Shown here: in pieces, positions 8,122-17,544 of the stretch
How the letters are laid out: each line of letters begins with the position of its first letter
Numbering within the stretch: the first letter of the stretch is position 1
Source: Burkholderia sp. SRS-W-2-2016
GTDB taxonomy: Bacteria; Pseudomonadota; Gammaproteobacteria; Burkholderiales; Burkholderiaceae
Direction: 5' to 3'
Assembly (NCBI RefSeq): GCF_001931485.1
Contig: NZ_MSDV01000036.1
Location: 1-64,000 of the forward strand
Length of the DNA stretch: 64,000 nucleotides
The notes under the pieces: generated by a model
Database searches by the model: none
What the model was told of the DNA's origin: nothing
What the model saw: only the letters and a program-made list of their open reading frames with translations
Made by a program: the position numbers and the translations under genes

Positions 8122-9981
8122 TCAGCGCTCTTCGCGCCACCACATCGACGTGATCCAGCCTTCCGCGCCATAGTACAGCGGCAAGGTTTTCGGCCACGCG
8201 AGCCCGCGCTTGAACGCGACCCGGTGCGTGCCGCTATACCAGTGCGGCACCACATAGTAGCCATGCATCAGCAGACGGTCGAGCGCGTGCGCGGCGTCGG
8301 TCAGCTGCTCACGGGTTTGCGCGTGCACGAGCGCGTCGAGCACCGCATCGACCACCGGCGACTTCACACCGATCGCGTTATCCGAACCGGGCGTATCCGC
8401 GGCCTTGCTGCCGAAGCGGTTGATCTGCTCCTGACCGGGCACCTGCACGTCCGGCATCCGGATCGTCGTGACGTCGAAGTCGAATGCGTCGAGGCGCTTC
8501 TGATAGACCGCGTAGTCGGCGACCCGGAACGTCGCGGTGATGCCGAGCTTTTGCAGATTGCGCGTGAAGGTCGCGATGATCGGCTCCATCGCCGCGGCCG
8601 ACCCCGAGTCGTCGAGAATCTCGAAGCGGAACGGCTCGCCCTTGTCGTTGCGCAGCGCGCCGTCGCGATAGGTCCAGCCGGCCTGTTGCAGCAGATCGCG
8701 CGCCTGCAAGAGATTGGCGCGCAGCGAGCCGGGCGGATCGGTGTCGGGCTGCTTCGGCAGCGGCCCGAATACGGCCGGGTCGAGCTGGTCGCGCCACGGC
8801 TCCAGCAGCGCGAGCTCACCGGCCGACGGCAGCCCTTTCGCCTGCCATTCGGTGTTGGCGAAATAGCTGTCGATGCGGGTGTACTGGCTATAGAACAGCT
8901 GCCGGTTCAGCCATTGAAAGTCGAGCGCGAGATCGAGTGCCTTGCGCACCCGCACGTCCTGGAACAGCGGCCGGCGCACGTTCAGGATAAAGCCCTGCAT
9001 CCCGGTGCCGTTGTGCTGCGGGAACACGCGCTTGATCAGCTCGCCGCTGTCGAACTTCTTGCCGACGTCGCGCCGCACCCAGTTGCGCGCGATGTACTCG
9101 ACCAGCGCGTCGTACTCGCCGGCCTTGAACGCCTCGAGCCGCGCGGTCGCGTCCGCGTACAGCTTGTAGACGATGCGATCGAAGTTGTTCATGCCGACCC
9201 GCACCGGCAGATCGGCGCCCCAGTAATCCGGATTGCGTTTGAAGGTGATGTTGCGGCCGTTGTCGAAGCTCTCGATCAGATACGGGCCGCTGCCGATCGG
9301 CTTCTCGAACGCCAGCTGATCGAACGGAATGCGGCTGCCGTCGGCCTTGAGCCCCCACTTGCGCGAGAACACCGGCATGCTGCCCGCGAGCAGCGGCAAC
9401 TCGCGATTGCGCTCGCGAAACTCGAAGCGCACGGTGCGCGGATCGACCACCACCGCCTGCTTGATCTCCCCGAAGATCGATGCGTATTGCGGCGCGGCCC
9501 GCGGGCTTTTCAGCGTGTCGAGCGAGAACTTGACGTCGTCGGCGGTGACCGGGTCGCCGTTCGAAAAGCGCGCGCGCGGATTGATCCGGAACGTGACCGA
9601 CAGACCGTCCGGCGCGACCGCGATGTCGTCGGCGAGCAGCCCGTACATCGATGCGACTTCGTCGGCGCTGCCGACCGCGAGACTCTCGAACATCAGCTCG
9701 AGCCCCGGCGCCGCATTGCCGCGCAGTGTGAACGGATTGAATTTGTCGAAGCTGGTCAGCCGGCTCGGATTCGCGAGCACCAGCGTGCCGCCCTTCGGCG
9801 CATCGGGATTGACGTAGTCGAAATGTTTGAAGCCGGCTGGATATTTCGGCTCGCCGTATTGCGCGATTGCGTGCGCCGCGTGCGCGGCCGGCGCCAGCAG
9901 CAAAGTCGCGCAGACCAGTACGACTGAAACCGCGGCTGACAGCACAGTCGCAAGCGCGGCGCGCAACGGTCGATGAATCAT
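8122..9981 (-). CDS. yejA: Periplasmic peptide-binding protein (YejA type)
   Basis: This is a solute-binding protein of the SBP_bac_5 family, 619 aa, with the YejA-type N-terminus after the signal peptide (AIAQYGEPKYPAGFKHFDYV). It captures oligopeptides in the periplasm for YejBEF. The start at 9981 (MIHRPLRAAL) gives a clean signal sequence ending in AHA. A start at 10032 (MITGSQ) is also possible and would add 17 residues; neither has a strong ribosome site. It is the first gene of the operon, 85 bp upstream of yejB. Relatives import microcin C in enterobacteria and murein peptides in Agrobacterium, so the natural ligand here is open. Confidence 0.92.
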   Translation of the reverse strand: MIHRPLRAALATVLSAAVSVVLVCATLLLAPAAHAAHAIAQYGEPKYPAGFKHFDYVNPDAPKGGTLVLANPSRLTSFDKFNPFTLRGNAAPGLELMFESLAVGSADEVASMYGLLADDIAVAPDGLSVTFRINPRARFSNGDPVTADDVKFSLDTLKSPRAAPQYASIFGEIKQAVVVDPRTVRFEFRERNRELPLLAGSMPVFSRKWGLKADGSRIPFDQLAFEKPIGSGPYLIESFDNGRNITFKRNPDYWGADLPVRVGMNNFDRIVYKLYADATARLEAFKAGEYDALVEYIARNWVRRDVGKKFDSGELIKRVFPQHNGTGMQGFILNVRRPLFQDVRVRKALDLALDFQWLNRQLFYSQYTRIDSYFANTEWQAKGLPSAGELALLEPWRDQLDPAVFGPLPKQPDTDPPGSLRANLLQARDLLQQAGWTYRDGALRNDKGEPFRFEILDDSGSAAAMEPIIATFTRNLQKLGITATFRVADYAVYQKRLDAFDFDVTTIRMPDVQVPGQEQINRFGSKAADTPGSDNAIGVKSPVVDAVLDALVHAQTREQLTDAAHALDRLLMHGYYVVPHWYSGTHRVAFKRGLAWPKTLPLYYGAEGWITSMWWREER

Positions 9982-10149
9982 GCTGCGTCGAAGCGCAGCC
10001 GTCGTTTGAACCCGTTGCGAGCCAGTGATCATAGAGTCGTGCTGGGGAGTGGGCTGTGGCGTTGGGAGCGATTCTACCCAATTAATCCGCGCATTCCCGC
10101 CCCTTCCCGCTCGTCGCGTGCCGTGATGCGCGCCACGGCAAAACCGCCC

Positions 10150-10183
10150 GCCCAAAAACAAAAACCGCCCTCGCGGGCGGTTC
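10150..10183 (-). terminator. Rho-independent terminator after the small secreted protein gene
   Basis: On the minus strand a stem CCGCCCG/CGGGCGG-type hairpin (within 10163-10182) is followed by TTTTTGTTTTT. It lies about 40 bp downstream of the 10222-10569 gene. Confidence 0.85.
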
Positions 10184-10221
10184 TTTATTGCAGTGCGGCT
10201 CGAAGCCGCATACCGCGCGAC

Positions 10222-10569
10222 TCAGTGCCAGCCGCGGTGGTTGTCGTAGTGGTCGTGCGCGTAGTTGCCGCGACCCTGCGGGTGGTGGCGATACCAGTCA
10301 TCACGATTCCAGTAGCGACGGCCGTCCCAGTAACGGTCGCCGTGCCAGCCGATCACGACCTGCGGACCACCGTAATAGACGGGCGCCGGCTGATAGACGA
10401 CCGGCGGCGGCGGCGGAGGCGGCGGTGCGTAGACCGGCGCCGGCGCGACGTAGACCGGCGCGGGGATACCAATATTGACGCCGACGTTCAGCCCCGAGGC
10501 CATCGCAGCCCCCGATGCAGCCAACGTCAACACCCCGAGCAGAAGCGGAACAACACGAGTGGACTTCAT
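10222..10569 (-). CDS. Small secreted protein with proline and histidine/tyrosine-rich segments
   Basis: This 115-aa protein of unknown function starts MKSTRVVPLLLGVLTLAASG, a signal peptide ending near AMA-SG. The mature part has a proline run (eight P, about residues 52-59) and a Tyr/Trp/His-rich tail with repeated RYWDGRRYWN-type elements ending in HDHYDNHRGWH. Such YXXX/His-rich envelope proteins are common in Burkholderiaceae, but I know no assigned activity. The start at 10569 was chosen for the signal peptide and the AAGGGTGA ribosome site nine bases upstream. It is monocistronic, with its own terminator. Confidence 0.8.
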   Translation of the reverse strand: MKSTRVVPLLLGVLTLAASGAAMASGLNVGVNIGIPAPVYVAPAPVYAPPPPPPPPVVYQPAPVYYGGPQVVIGWHGDRYWDGRRYWNRDDWYRHHPQGRGNYAHDHYDNHRGWH

Positions 10570-11066
10570 GGATTCACCCTTGGTAGGAACGTTTTGTTGG
10601 CGGAAATATAGCGCAACGCAGCATCGCGCGTATTTCAACTTTGTAAGAACTGATGCCGAAGATCGCCGCTCCCGACGCTGGGTAACGTCTGGTTACATCG
10701 GCCAGCCAGCTGCGAAAAAACGCCGCACCGGTGACGCTCGCCCGCCGGCCGATCCCTCGCCCGGCCACCCGCCGCCCCCACCTCGCCCCTCATCTCAAAA
10801 ACGAACATTTTAGTTTTCGAAAGAACATCGATGTTCGTTAGCCACTCACTAAGTCATCAGATCACTCAAGAAACTTCTTTACGAACCCTACAGTTTTCGC
10901 CTGAAAATCAAGGCCAACAGACAAATCACATATGGTTTTCCCGGATATCTCGGCTGAATTTCAGTGGTAGGATGACTGCCATCGAAAATCACTAAATGTT
11001 CGAATTCGCGCATGCAAGATTCGCCTTCGCCGAAGGCCGCGGCAGCATGCGTCACGGAGACTGATT
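10570..11066. other. AT-rich control region ahead of the carbohydrate cassette
   Basis: About 500 bp lie between two divergent genes. The half nearest the MFS gene (about 10800-11010) is clearly AT-richer than the coding DNA around it. It holds a perfect 14-bp palindrome and extra CGAACAT/ATGTTCG half-sites at about 10802 and 10998. No protein or RNA gene is evident. The arrangement fits regulated expression of the downstream cassette. Confidence 0.5.
10823..10836. promoter_or_regulatory. Candidate operator GAACATCGATGTTC
   Basis: The sequence is a perfect 14-bp palindrome with a central CG, a form common for LacI/GntR-type operators. Related half-sites CGAACAT (about 10802) and ATGTTCG (about 10998) flank it. 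No regulator gene is adjacent, so the binding protein is unknown. Confidence 0.45.
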
Positions 11067-12353
11067 TTGAAAACGATCAAGGGATTGCGCTGGTGGATCA
11101 TCGGCCTGGTGTGCCTGGGCACGATCGTCAACTATCTGTCGCGCAACGCGCTCGGCGTGATGGCGCCCGAGTTGATGAAGCTGATGAACATGAGCACGCG
11201 GCAGTACTCGTACGTGGTCGGCGCGTTCCAGGCCGGCTACACGCTGATGCAGCCGGTCTGCGGGCTGATCATCGATCTGATCGGTCTGCGCGTGGGCTTC
11301 GCGCTGTTCGCGTGCCTGTGGTCGCTGACCGGCGTGTTTCACGGCTTCGCGAGCGGCTGGCTGTCGCTCGCGGCGCTGCGCGGGTTGATGGGGCTGAGCG
11401 AAGCGGTCGCGATTCCGGCCGGCATGAAGGTGGTCGCCGAGTGGTTTCCGGACCGCGAGAAGTCGGTCGCGGTCGGCTACTTCAATGCGGGCACCTCGTT
11501 CGGCTCGCTGCTCGCGCCGCCGCTGGTGATCTTCCTGTCGCTGCGCTACGGCTGGCAAAGCGCGTTCGCGGTGACCGGCGCGCTCGGCTTCGTGTGGGCC
11601 GCCGCGTGGTACGTGCTGTACCGCTCGCCGAGCGAGCACAAGCGCGTGAGCGCCGCCGAACGCGGCAAGATTCTCGACGGCCAGGCGCCGCCCGCGCCGC
11701 GCCGCGCGACCGTGCGTGAAGTGCTGCGCACGCGCCGTTTCTGGGCGATCGCGCAGGCGCGCTTTTTCGCCGAACCGGCGTGGCAGACCTTCAGCTTCTG
11801 GATTCCGCTGTATCTCGCGACGCAGCGCCATATGGATCTGAAGCAGATCGCGATGTTCGCGTGGCTGCCGTTTCTCGCCGCCGACCTGGGCGGCCTCTTT
11901 GGCGGCTACCTGTCGCCGTTCCTGATGAAGCACCTGCGCGTGCCGCTGATCTGGTCGCGCATCTCGGGCGTCGTGCTCGGCGCGCTGATGATGCTCGGAC
12001 CGGCGTCGATCGGTCTCGTCGCATCGCCGTATCAGGCGATTGCCCTCTTCTGCGTCGGCGGCTTCGCGCACCAGATGATCTCCGCGCTCGTCAACACGCT
12101 CGCCGCCGATGTGTTCGATCCGGGCGAAGTCGGCACCGTGGCCGGCTTCGCGGGGATGGCCGCGTGGATCGGCGGGCTCGGCTTCTCGCTGATGGTCGGC
12201 GCGCTCGCGGATTCGATCGGCTATACGCCGCTGTTCGGCGCGCTCGGCGCGTTCGACCTCATCGGCGCGGTGCTGCTGATCGTGTTGATGCGCGGAGTGC
12301 CGCGCCATGGCCGCGCGCGGCGCGCCGAACTTGGCGCCGGCACGCCCGCGTGA
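11067..12353 (+). CDS. MFS transporter, anion:cation symporter-like (ExuT-type)
   Basis: This 428-aa major facilitator protein has about twelve membrane segments. The N-terminal stretch WWIIGLVCLGTIVNYLSRNALGVMAPEL resembles hexuronate/aldohexuronate (ExuT) carriers of the ACS family. The start is TTG at 11067, set by GGAGA six bases upstream; the protein then begins MKTIKGLRWW. It is followed 22 bp later by a family 31 glycosidase gene and then a porin, so the likely role is inner-membrane uptake of the sugar or oligosaccharide that the cassette handles. The exact substrate cannot be read from the sequence. Confidence 0.88.
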   Translation: MKTIKGLRWWIIGLVCLGTIVNYLSRNALGVMAPELMKLMNMSTRQYSYVVGAFQAGYTLMQPVCGLIIDLIGLRVGFALFACLWSLTGVFHGFASGWLSLAALRGLMGLSEAVAIPAGMKVVAEWFPDREKSVAVGYFNAGTSFGSLLAPPLVIFLSLRYGWQSAFAVTGALGFVWAAAWYVLYRSPSEHKRVSAAERGKILDGQAPPAPRRATVREVLRTRRFWAIAQARFFAEPAWQTFSFWIPLYLATQRHMDLKQIAMFAWLPFLAADLGGLFGGYLSPFLMKHLRVPLIWSRISGVVLGALMMLGPASIGLVASPYQAIALFCVGGFAHQMISALVNTLAADVFDPGEVGTVAGFAGMAAWIGGLGFSLMVGALADSIGYTPLFGALGAFDLIGAVLLIVLMRGVPRHGRARRAELGAGTPA

Positions 12354-12375
12354 CCCACTTTCAAGAAGACCCCAG

Positions 12376-14823
12376 ATGCGTTCAATGACCAATCTCAAAC
12401 ATCCGCCGCGCTTCGCGCTGGCCTCCCCCGCCGCCGCCAATCCGGTGGTGCTGAGCGCGCAGCCGGACTGCCGCATCGAGCTGTACGTGCTCGCCGAAGA
12501 CATCATTCGCGTACTGGTGCTGCCGCACGGCGACACCCGCGGTCCGCGCACGTGGGCAATCGCGCCCGGCACCGACGACGTGCCGCTCGAAGGCCGCGAG
12601 CGCCGCGACCTGAGCGGCTTCACGCCGCCGCCGTTCACGGTGCTCGAAGAAGCCGGCCACGTGGTGATCGAAACCGCGCGGGTGCGCGTGAGCGTCGCGC
12701 TCGACGGCGGCGTCTGCGCATGGGACATCCTGCATGAAGGCGCGTGGCAGCGCGTGATGAACGACCGCAAGACCCAGGCGTACAACTTCGGCTGGTGGGA
12801 CGAGCGCGTCTATCACTATGTCGAACGGGGACGCGACGAAATCTACGTGGGTCTGGGCGAGCGCGCCGGCTCGCTCGACCGCGCGCAGCAAAGCTACGAG
12901 ATGCGCAACATCGACGCGATGGGCTATAGCGCGCGCAGCACCGACCCGCTGTACAAGCACATCCCGTTCTACGTGACGTGGCAGCCGCAAAGCTCGACCG
13001 GCTTCGGCCTGTTCTACGACACGCTCGCCGACTGCCGCTTCGACATGGGCCGCGAGCTCGACAACTACCACGGCCACTACCGGCATTTCATCGCCGAGCA
13101 CGGCGACCTCGACTACTACTTCATCGCGTCGGCCGGCTCGCCGCTTAACGCGGTGCGCCGCTTCACGTGGCTCACCGGCCGCCCCGCGTGGATGCCGAAA
13201 TGGGGCCTCGGCTACTCCGGCTCGACGATGAGCTACACCGACGCGCCGAACGCGCAGCAGCAGATGGGCGAATTTATCGAGCGCTGCCGCGAGCACGACG
13301 TGCTGTGCGATTCGTTCCACCTGTCGTCGGGCTATACGTCGATCGGTCCGAAGCGCTACGTGTTCAACTGGAATCACGAGAAGTTTCCGGACATCGAAGG
13401 CTTCGTGCAGAGCTACCTCGACTACGGCGTGCGGCTGTGCGCGAACATCAAGCCGTGCCTGTTGCAGGATCATCCGCGCTTCGACGAAGTCGCCAACGCC
13501 GGACTGCTGATCAATGCGCCGGACGGCGAACCGACGTGGGTGCAGTTCTGGGACGAAGTCGGCGCGTATCTGGACTTCACGAATCCCGCGACGATCGACT
13601 GGTGGAAGGCGCGCGTGAAAGACGCGCTGCTGCAATACGGGATCGCGTCGACGTGGAACGACAACAACGAGTTCGAGATCTGGACCCCGCACGCGATCGC
13701 GCACGGCTTCGGCAAACCGTACCCGGCGCATCAGGCGAAGGTGCTGCAAACGCAGCTGATGATGCGCGCGTCGCGCGACGCGCAGCGCGAACACGCACCC
13801 GGCACGCGGCCGTTCCTCGTGTCGCGCTCGGGCGGCGTCGGTATGCACCGCTACGTGCAGACGTGGTCGGGCGATAACTACACGTCGTGGGAAACGCTGC
13901 GCTTCAATCTGAAGATGGGGCTCGGGCTCGCGATGTCGGGCGTGTCGAACAGCGGTCACGACATCGGCGGCTTCTCGGGTCCGGCGCCGGAGCCGGAACT
14001 GTTCGCGCGCTGGGTCGCGTTCGGCATCTTCCTGCCGCGCTTCTCGATTCATTCGTGGAACGACGACGGCAGCGTCAACGAGCCGTGGATGCATCCTGAA
14101 GTCACGCGTCACGTCGCCGATCTGATCAAGCTGCGCTACCGGCTGATCCCGTATCTGTACGAACTGCTGTGGCAGTCGCACAGCGCGTACGAGCCGGTGC
14201 TGCGCCCGCTGTTTGCCGAGTTTCCGCACGATCCGCGCTGCCTCGCCGACGGCGACGACATGATGCTGGGTTCGTCGCTGCTGGTCGCGCCGGTAGTCGA
14301 TGCGGGCCAGAGCACGCGTGACGTGTATCTGCCGGCCGGCTCGCGCTGGGTGTCGTACTGGAGCGGCGAAGCGTTCGACGGCGGCCAGACGGTGACGCTG
14401 CCGGCGCCGTTCGAGCGCCCGGTGTTCCTGCTGCGTGAAGGCAGCGTGGTGCCGCTGAACGTCGCCGAGCAGCACTTCGGCCGCCCCGCCGACGAGCGCG
14501 CGTTTATCGCGGTGCCGTATGCGGGCGCGGGCAGCGCGCAAGGCGGCTGTATCGAGGACGACGGCGAGAGCGAAGCATGGCGCGACGGCGAGCAGGGACG
14601 CTGGAACGTCACGCTGAGCGGCACCGGCGCTGCGGACACCGACGCCGGCACGCTGCGTATCGCGATCGAAGCACCGCGCTGGACGGCCGGCCACGCGCAG
14701 GAACGCGTCCGCGTGTTCGTGCCGCAGCACGAGACTCGCGCGATCGTCTGCGAGAGCGGCACGCTCGAAGCCGATCAGATCGCCGACGGCTGGCGCTGCC
14801 TGACGATCGCGCTCGCGCACTGA
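12376..14823 (+). CDS. Glycoside hydrolase family 31 (alpha-glucosidase/xylosidase type)
   Basis: This 815-aa retaining alpha-glycosidase has family 31 architecture: an N-terminal beta-sandwich (to about 260), a TIM barrel (about 270-620) and C-terminal beta domains. The nucleophile motif appears as STWNDNNE with Asp429 and the acid/base as WSGDN with Asp500. The motif HDIGGFSG and FSIHSWNDD further on are also typical. No signal peptide is seen, so it probably acts in the cytoplasm on sugar brought in by the preceding MFS gene. The start at 12376 was chosen because the longer frame overlaps the MFS gene; ATG at 12385 is possible. The precise sugar specificity is not determinable. Confidence 0.92.
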   Translation: MRSMTNLKHPPRFALASPAAANPVVLSAQPDCRIELYVLAEDIIRVLVLPHGDTRGPRTWAIAPGTDDVPLEGRERRDLSGFTPPPFTVLEEAGHVVIETARVRVSVALDGGVCAWDILHEGAWQRVMNDRKTQAYNFGWWDERVYHYVERGRDEIYVGLGERAGSLDRAQQSYEMRNIDAMGYSARSTDPLYKHIPFYVTWQPQSSTGFGLFYDTLADCRFDMGRELDNYHGHYRHFIAEHGDLDYYFIASAGSPLNAVRRFTWLTGRPAWMPKWGLGYSGSTMSYTDAPNAQQQMGEFIERCREHDVLCDSFHLSSGYTSIGPKRYVFNWNHEKFPDIEGFVQSYLDYGVRLCANIKPCLLQDHPRFDEVANAGLLINAPDGEPTWVQFWDEVGAYLDFTNPATIDWWKARVKDALLQYGIASTWNDNNEFEIWTPHAIAHGFGKPYPAHQAKVLQTQLMMRASRDAQREHAPGTRPFLVSRSGGVGMHRYVQTWSGDNYTSWETLRFNLKMGLGLAMSGVSNSGHDIGGFSGPAPEPELFARWVAFGIFLPRFSIHSWNDDGSVNEPWMHPEVTRHVADLIKLRYRLIPYLYELLWQSHSAYEPVLRPLFAEFPHDPRCLADGDDMMLGSSLLVAPVVDAGQSTRDVYLPAGSRWVSYWSGEAFDGGQTVTLPAPFERPVFLLREGSVVPLNVAEQHFGRPADERAFIAVPYAGAGSAQGGCIEDDGESEAWRDGEQGRWNVTLSGTGAADTDAGTLRIAIEAPRWTAGHAQERVRVFVPQHETRAIVCESGTLEADQIADGWRCLTIALAH

Positions 14824-14913
14824 AGCAGTTCGCCGAGGCCGTGCGGTAAAGCACACAACAACCCGCAACGGCCCGGCGCCCCCGGTTACGAGGCACTGAA
14901 CAACAAACCGCAT

Positions 14914-14933
14914 CGGCCTGAACGATCAGGCCG
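14914..14933 (+). terminator. Hairpin between glycosidase and porin genes, possible terminator
   Basis: An 8-bp perfect stem CGGCCTGA/TCAGGCCG with a 4-nt loop is followed by TCTTTCC. The T-tract is poor, so it may be a partial terminator or processing site that separates porin expression from the upstream genes. Confidence 0.4.
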
Positions 14934-14960
14934 TCTTTCCAGCCCGGAGACACTCCCATC

Positions 14961-16145
14961 ATGAAATCCATCCAGCGCGCGCGCAGCCGCGCGTTCGTCC
15001 TCTGCTGCCTGCCGTTCGCGGGCGCCGCATGGTCGAGCGCTGCCTCGGCACAAAGCAGCGTGATCCTGTACGGCGTCGTCGATAACGCGTTCAGCTACGT
15101 CAGCAATCAGAAAGGCCACTCGAACGTCTACATGAGCCAGGGCAACCTGCAGGCGAGCAAGTTCGGTCTGCTCGGCGCGGAAGATCTCGGCGGCGGCACC
15201 CGCGCGATCTTCCGGCTCGAAAGCGGCTTCAATTCGCTGACCGGCGCGCAGAGCAGCGCCGGCTATATGTTCAATCGCCAGGCCTACGTCGGTCTCGCGA
15301 ACGACCGCTACGGCACCGTCACGCTCGGCCGCCAATACACGCCCTACTTCCAGATGGTCGGCGGGCTCGGTCCGACCGGCGTGCTGACCGGCGCGACCGG
15401 CGCGCACCCGGGCGATATCGATGCGCTCGATACCACGCTGCGTTTCAATAATTCGCTCACCTATCTGTCGCCGGTCATCGCCGGTTTGCAGGCGAGTGCG
15501 CAGTACGGTCTCGGCGGCGTGCCGGGCAGCATTGCCAACGGCGGCCAGTTCAGCGCGGCGTTGCGCTACGACTATCAGCCGGTGTCGGTCGCGGTGGGTT
15601 ACGTGAAGCTGAAGGACATCGCGACCAGCGCCGCGCTCGGCACGTTCGCGATCAATTCGCCGGTCAACAACGGCTATGCGAGCGCACGCAGCGCGCAGCT
15701 GTTCGCCGCGGCCGGCCGCTATACGTGGCACGACCTGATGGTCGGGCTGAACTACTCGAACGTGCAGTACGCGCCGGGTCACGGCTCGCTGTTCTTCGAC
15801 AAGGCGGTGTTCAACACCTACGGCGCGATTGCGACCTACAGGTTCTCGCCGGCGGTCACGGTCGGCGGCGGCTACAGCTTCACGCAGTCGAGCCGCGCGA
15901 ACGGCATCAGCGACCCGGCCCACTATCACCAGATCTCGCTCGAGCAGACTTACAACCTGTCGACCCGCACCACGCTGTATGCGCTCCAGGCGTATCAGCG
16001 CGCGAGCGGCAAAGCGCTGATCGCCGCGGGCAGCGGCGTGAGCATCGCCGACGCGGTCGCGGTGGTCGGCGATTCGCAGAACACCACGCCGTCGTCGGGG
16101 CCGTCGCAGTTCGTCGGCATGGTGGGCTTGCGACACGCGTTCTAA
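14961..16145 (+). CDS. Outer-membrane general porin (Burkholderia OmpC-like)
   Basis: This 394-aa porin of the Gram-negative porin_4 family has a signal peptide ending SSAASA before QSSVILYGVVDNAF, the near-invariant mature N-terminus of this family. Further hallmarks are SKFGLLGAEDLGGG, GRQAYVGL-type and TLGRQYTP motifs, and a C-terminal Phe (RHAF) used for outer-membrane assembly. It follows the MFS/GH31 pair on the same strand with a 137-bp gap, and may provide outer-membrane entry for the same carbohydrate. It ends only 10 bp from a convergent gene. Confidence 0.95.
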   Translation: MKSIQRARSRAFVLCCLPFAGAAWSSAASAQSSVILYGVVDNAFSYVSNQKGHSNVYMSQGNLQASKFGLLGAEDLGGGTRAIFRLESGFNSLTGAQSSAGYMFNRQAYVGLANDRYGTVTLGRQYTPYFQMVGGLGPTGVLTGATGAHPGDIDALDTTLRFNNSLTYLSPVIAGLQASAQYGLGGVPGSIANGGQFSAALRYDYQPVSVAVGYVKLKDIATSAALGTFAINSPVNNGYASARSAQLFAAAGRYTWHDLMVGLNYSNVQYAPGHGSLFFDKAVFNTYGAIATYRFSPAVTVGGGYSFTQSSRANGISDPAHYHQISLEQTYNLSTRTTLYALQAYQRASGKALIAAGSGVSIADAVAVVGDSQNTTPSSGPSQFVGMVGLRHAF

Positions 16146-16155
16146 ACCGCGCCGG

Positions 16156-17526
16156 TCAATTCCAGTAGTAGTGCAGGCCGCTCATCATCGAAAAACGCGC
16201 GACCTGCACGAATTCCGACTGCGAATTGCCGACGTTCCACTGCGCGAACGCGAACAGCTCCGCGTTCGGCGTGATCTTGTAGTTCAACGACAGCGCCGCG
16301 TTGCCGCCGCGCGGCGCGTCGAACGCCTGGGTGTAGCGCAGCGTCACGTCGAGCTTGTTGAACAGATCGGTGCGCCCCACTTGCAGCAGCGCATAGCGGC
16401 GCCCGAGCAGGCTCTGCTGCGGATTGAGCGCCTGCCCCAGCACGCCTGCCGCCGCGACATTGCCCATCGCCAGCGCGCCGTTTGCGGCCTGAATCGCCGA
16501 CTGATACGCGTGCCGCTCGCCGCTCGAATAGCCGTCGCCGTTGTACAGCAGTTCCAGCGTCCCGGTCCAGCCGGACGGCACCGTATAGCTCGCGCCGAAC
16601 AGCGCGCTCGCGCGCAACGACTTGTCGCGCGTCTGGTTCTGCGCGAACGTCCAGCCCGCCGGCGCGCCGCTCTGCGGCACCGCGAACAGCGCGCTGCGGC
16701 CCTGACCGAGCGAACCGTCGCCGTACAGCAGCAGCGCGTCCGACACGGTCCACGTGCCGTACGCGCCGAGCCGGTTCACGCCGTCGTCGCGATGCGATAC
16801 GAGCGCGCTCGCGCTCGCCGCGTCGCCGGTCCAGTTCACTTTCAGCGCGGTCACCGGCGAGAAATACGCTTTGGTCGTATCGCGGGTATCGACGTGGAAG
16901 TTGCCGATCGCTTCCACGCTCCATGCCGGCGAGACCTGCGCGCTCAGTCGCGCGAAGTCGCGGCCGAGGATTTCGTTGACCGGATTGATCTTGCCGGTTT
17001 CGGCGAAAAACGGATTGCTCGGCGACAGCAGGATCGAGCTGCCCCACAGCAGCACGCCGCGCCCCACTTCGGCGGTCACGCCTTCCAGCCGGCACGACAG
17101 GCGGCCTTCGTTCAGATACGCATCGGTCGACGTGCGCGGATTCTCGCCCGGCGTGCTGCCCTGCCAGACGAAAAAGCCGCGCGGCTTCAACTGCGCGTAA
17201 CACGGCCCGGCCTTCAGCGTCAGGTCGACGCGCGGATCGATTTCCCCCTTTAATTGCGGCACTTGCGCGATCCGGTTACCCGGATTGGCGAGCGACTCGC
17301 GATTCAGCACGGTCGCGGTGCCGTAGCCGAGCGCCTGAATGTTGTAGTCGAACGACAGCCAGTTCGCTATGTCGTCCTGACCGTCGTCGGCCCATGCGGT
17401 ACCCGCTGCCGCGGCCCAACCGAGCAGCGCCAGCGGCAGCGTGCGCAGACGCAGCCACGCGGCCGCGCCGGGCGCGTTGGGCACGCCGGGCGCGCGGCCC
17501 GCCCGGTCCTGTTCGTTTCGACGCAT
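16156..17526 (-). CDS. Outer-membrane beta-barrel protein, last gene of the PKS operon
   Basis: This protein of about 456 aa has a predicted signal peptide (ending AGTAWA-DD), many alternating beta strands and a C-terminus HYYWN typical of barrels. A Trp-rich early region (GFFVWQGSTPGENP) and a strand motif NPVNEILGRDFARLSAQ are visible; I do not recognise the family with certainty. The start is ATG at 17526, with an in-frame GTG one codon earlier. It begins 15-18 bp after the LolA-like gene, so it belongs to the same transcript as the ABC pair and the PKS. By position it is the likely outer-membrane end of the export route. An independent function cannot be excluded. Confidence 0.82.
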   Translation of the reverse strand: MRRNEQDRAGRAPGVPNAPGAAAWLRLRTLPLALLGWAAAAGTAWADDGQDDIANWLSFDYNIQALGYGTATVLNRESLANPGNRIAQVPQLKGEIDPRVDLTLKAGPCYAQLKPRGFFVWQGSTPGENPRTSTDAYLNEGRLSCRLEGVTAEVGRGVLLWGSSILLSPSNPFFAETGKINPVNEILGRDFARLSAQVSPAWSVEAIGNFHVDTRDTTKAYFSPVTALKVNWTGDAASASALVSHRDDGVNRLGAYGTWTVSDALLLYGDGSLGQGRSALFAVPQSGAPAGWTFAQNQTRDKSLRASALFGASYTVPSGWTGTLELLYNGDGYSSGERHAYQSAIQAANGALAMGNVAAAGVLGQALNPQQSLLGRRYALLQVGRTDLFNKLDVTLRYTQAFDAPRGGNAALSLNYKITPNAELFAFAQWNVGNSQSEFVQVARFSMMSGLHYYWN

Positions 17527-17544
17527 CACCTCGCTAACCCGCCG

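Noticed and set aside
12382..14913. 843-codon open frame on the minus strand opposite the GH31 gene.
   Set aside because: Same GC-rich shadow effect; Arg/Ala/Val-rich with no recognisable domain, while the plus strand carries the glycosidase catalytic residues.
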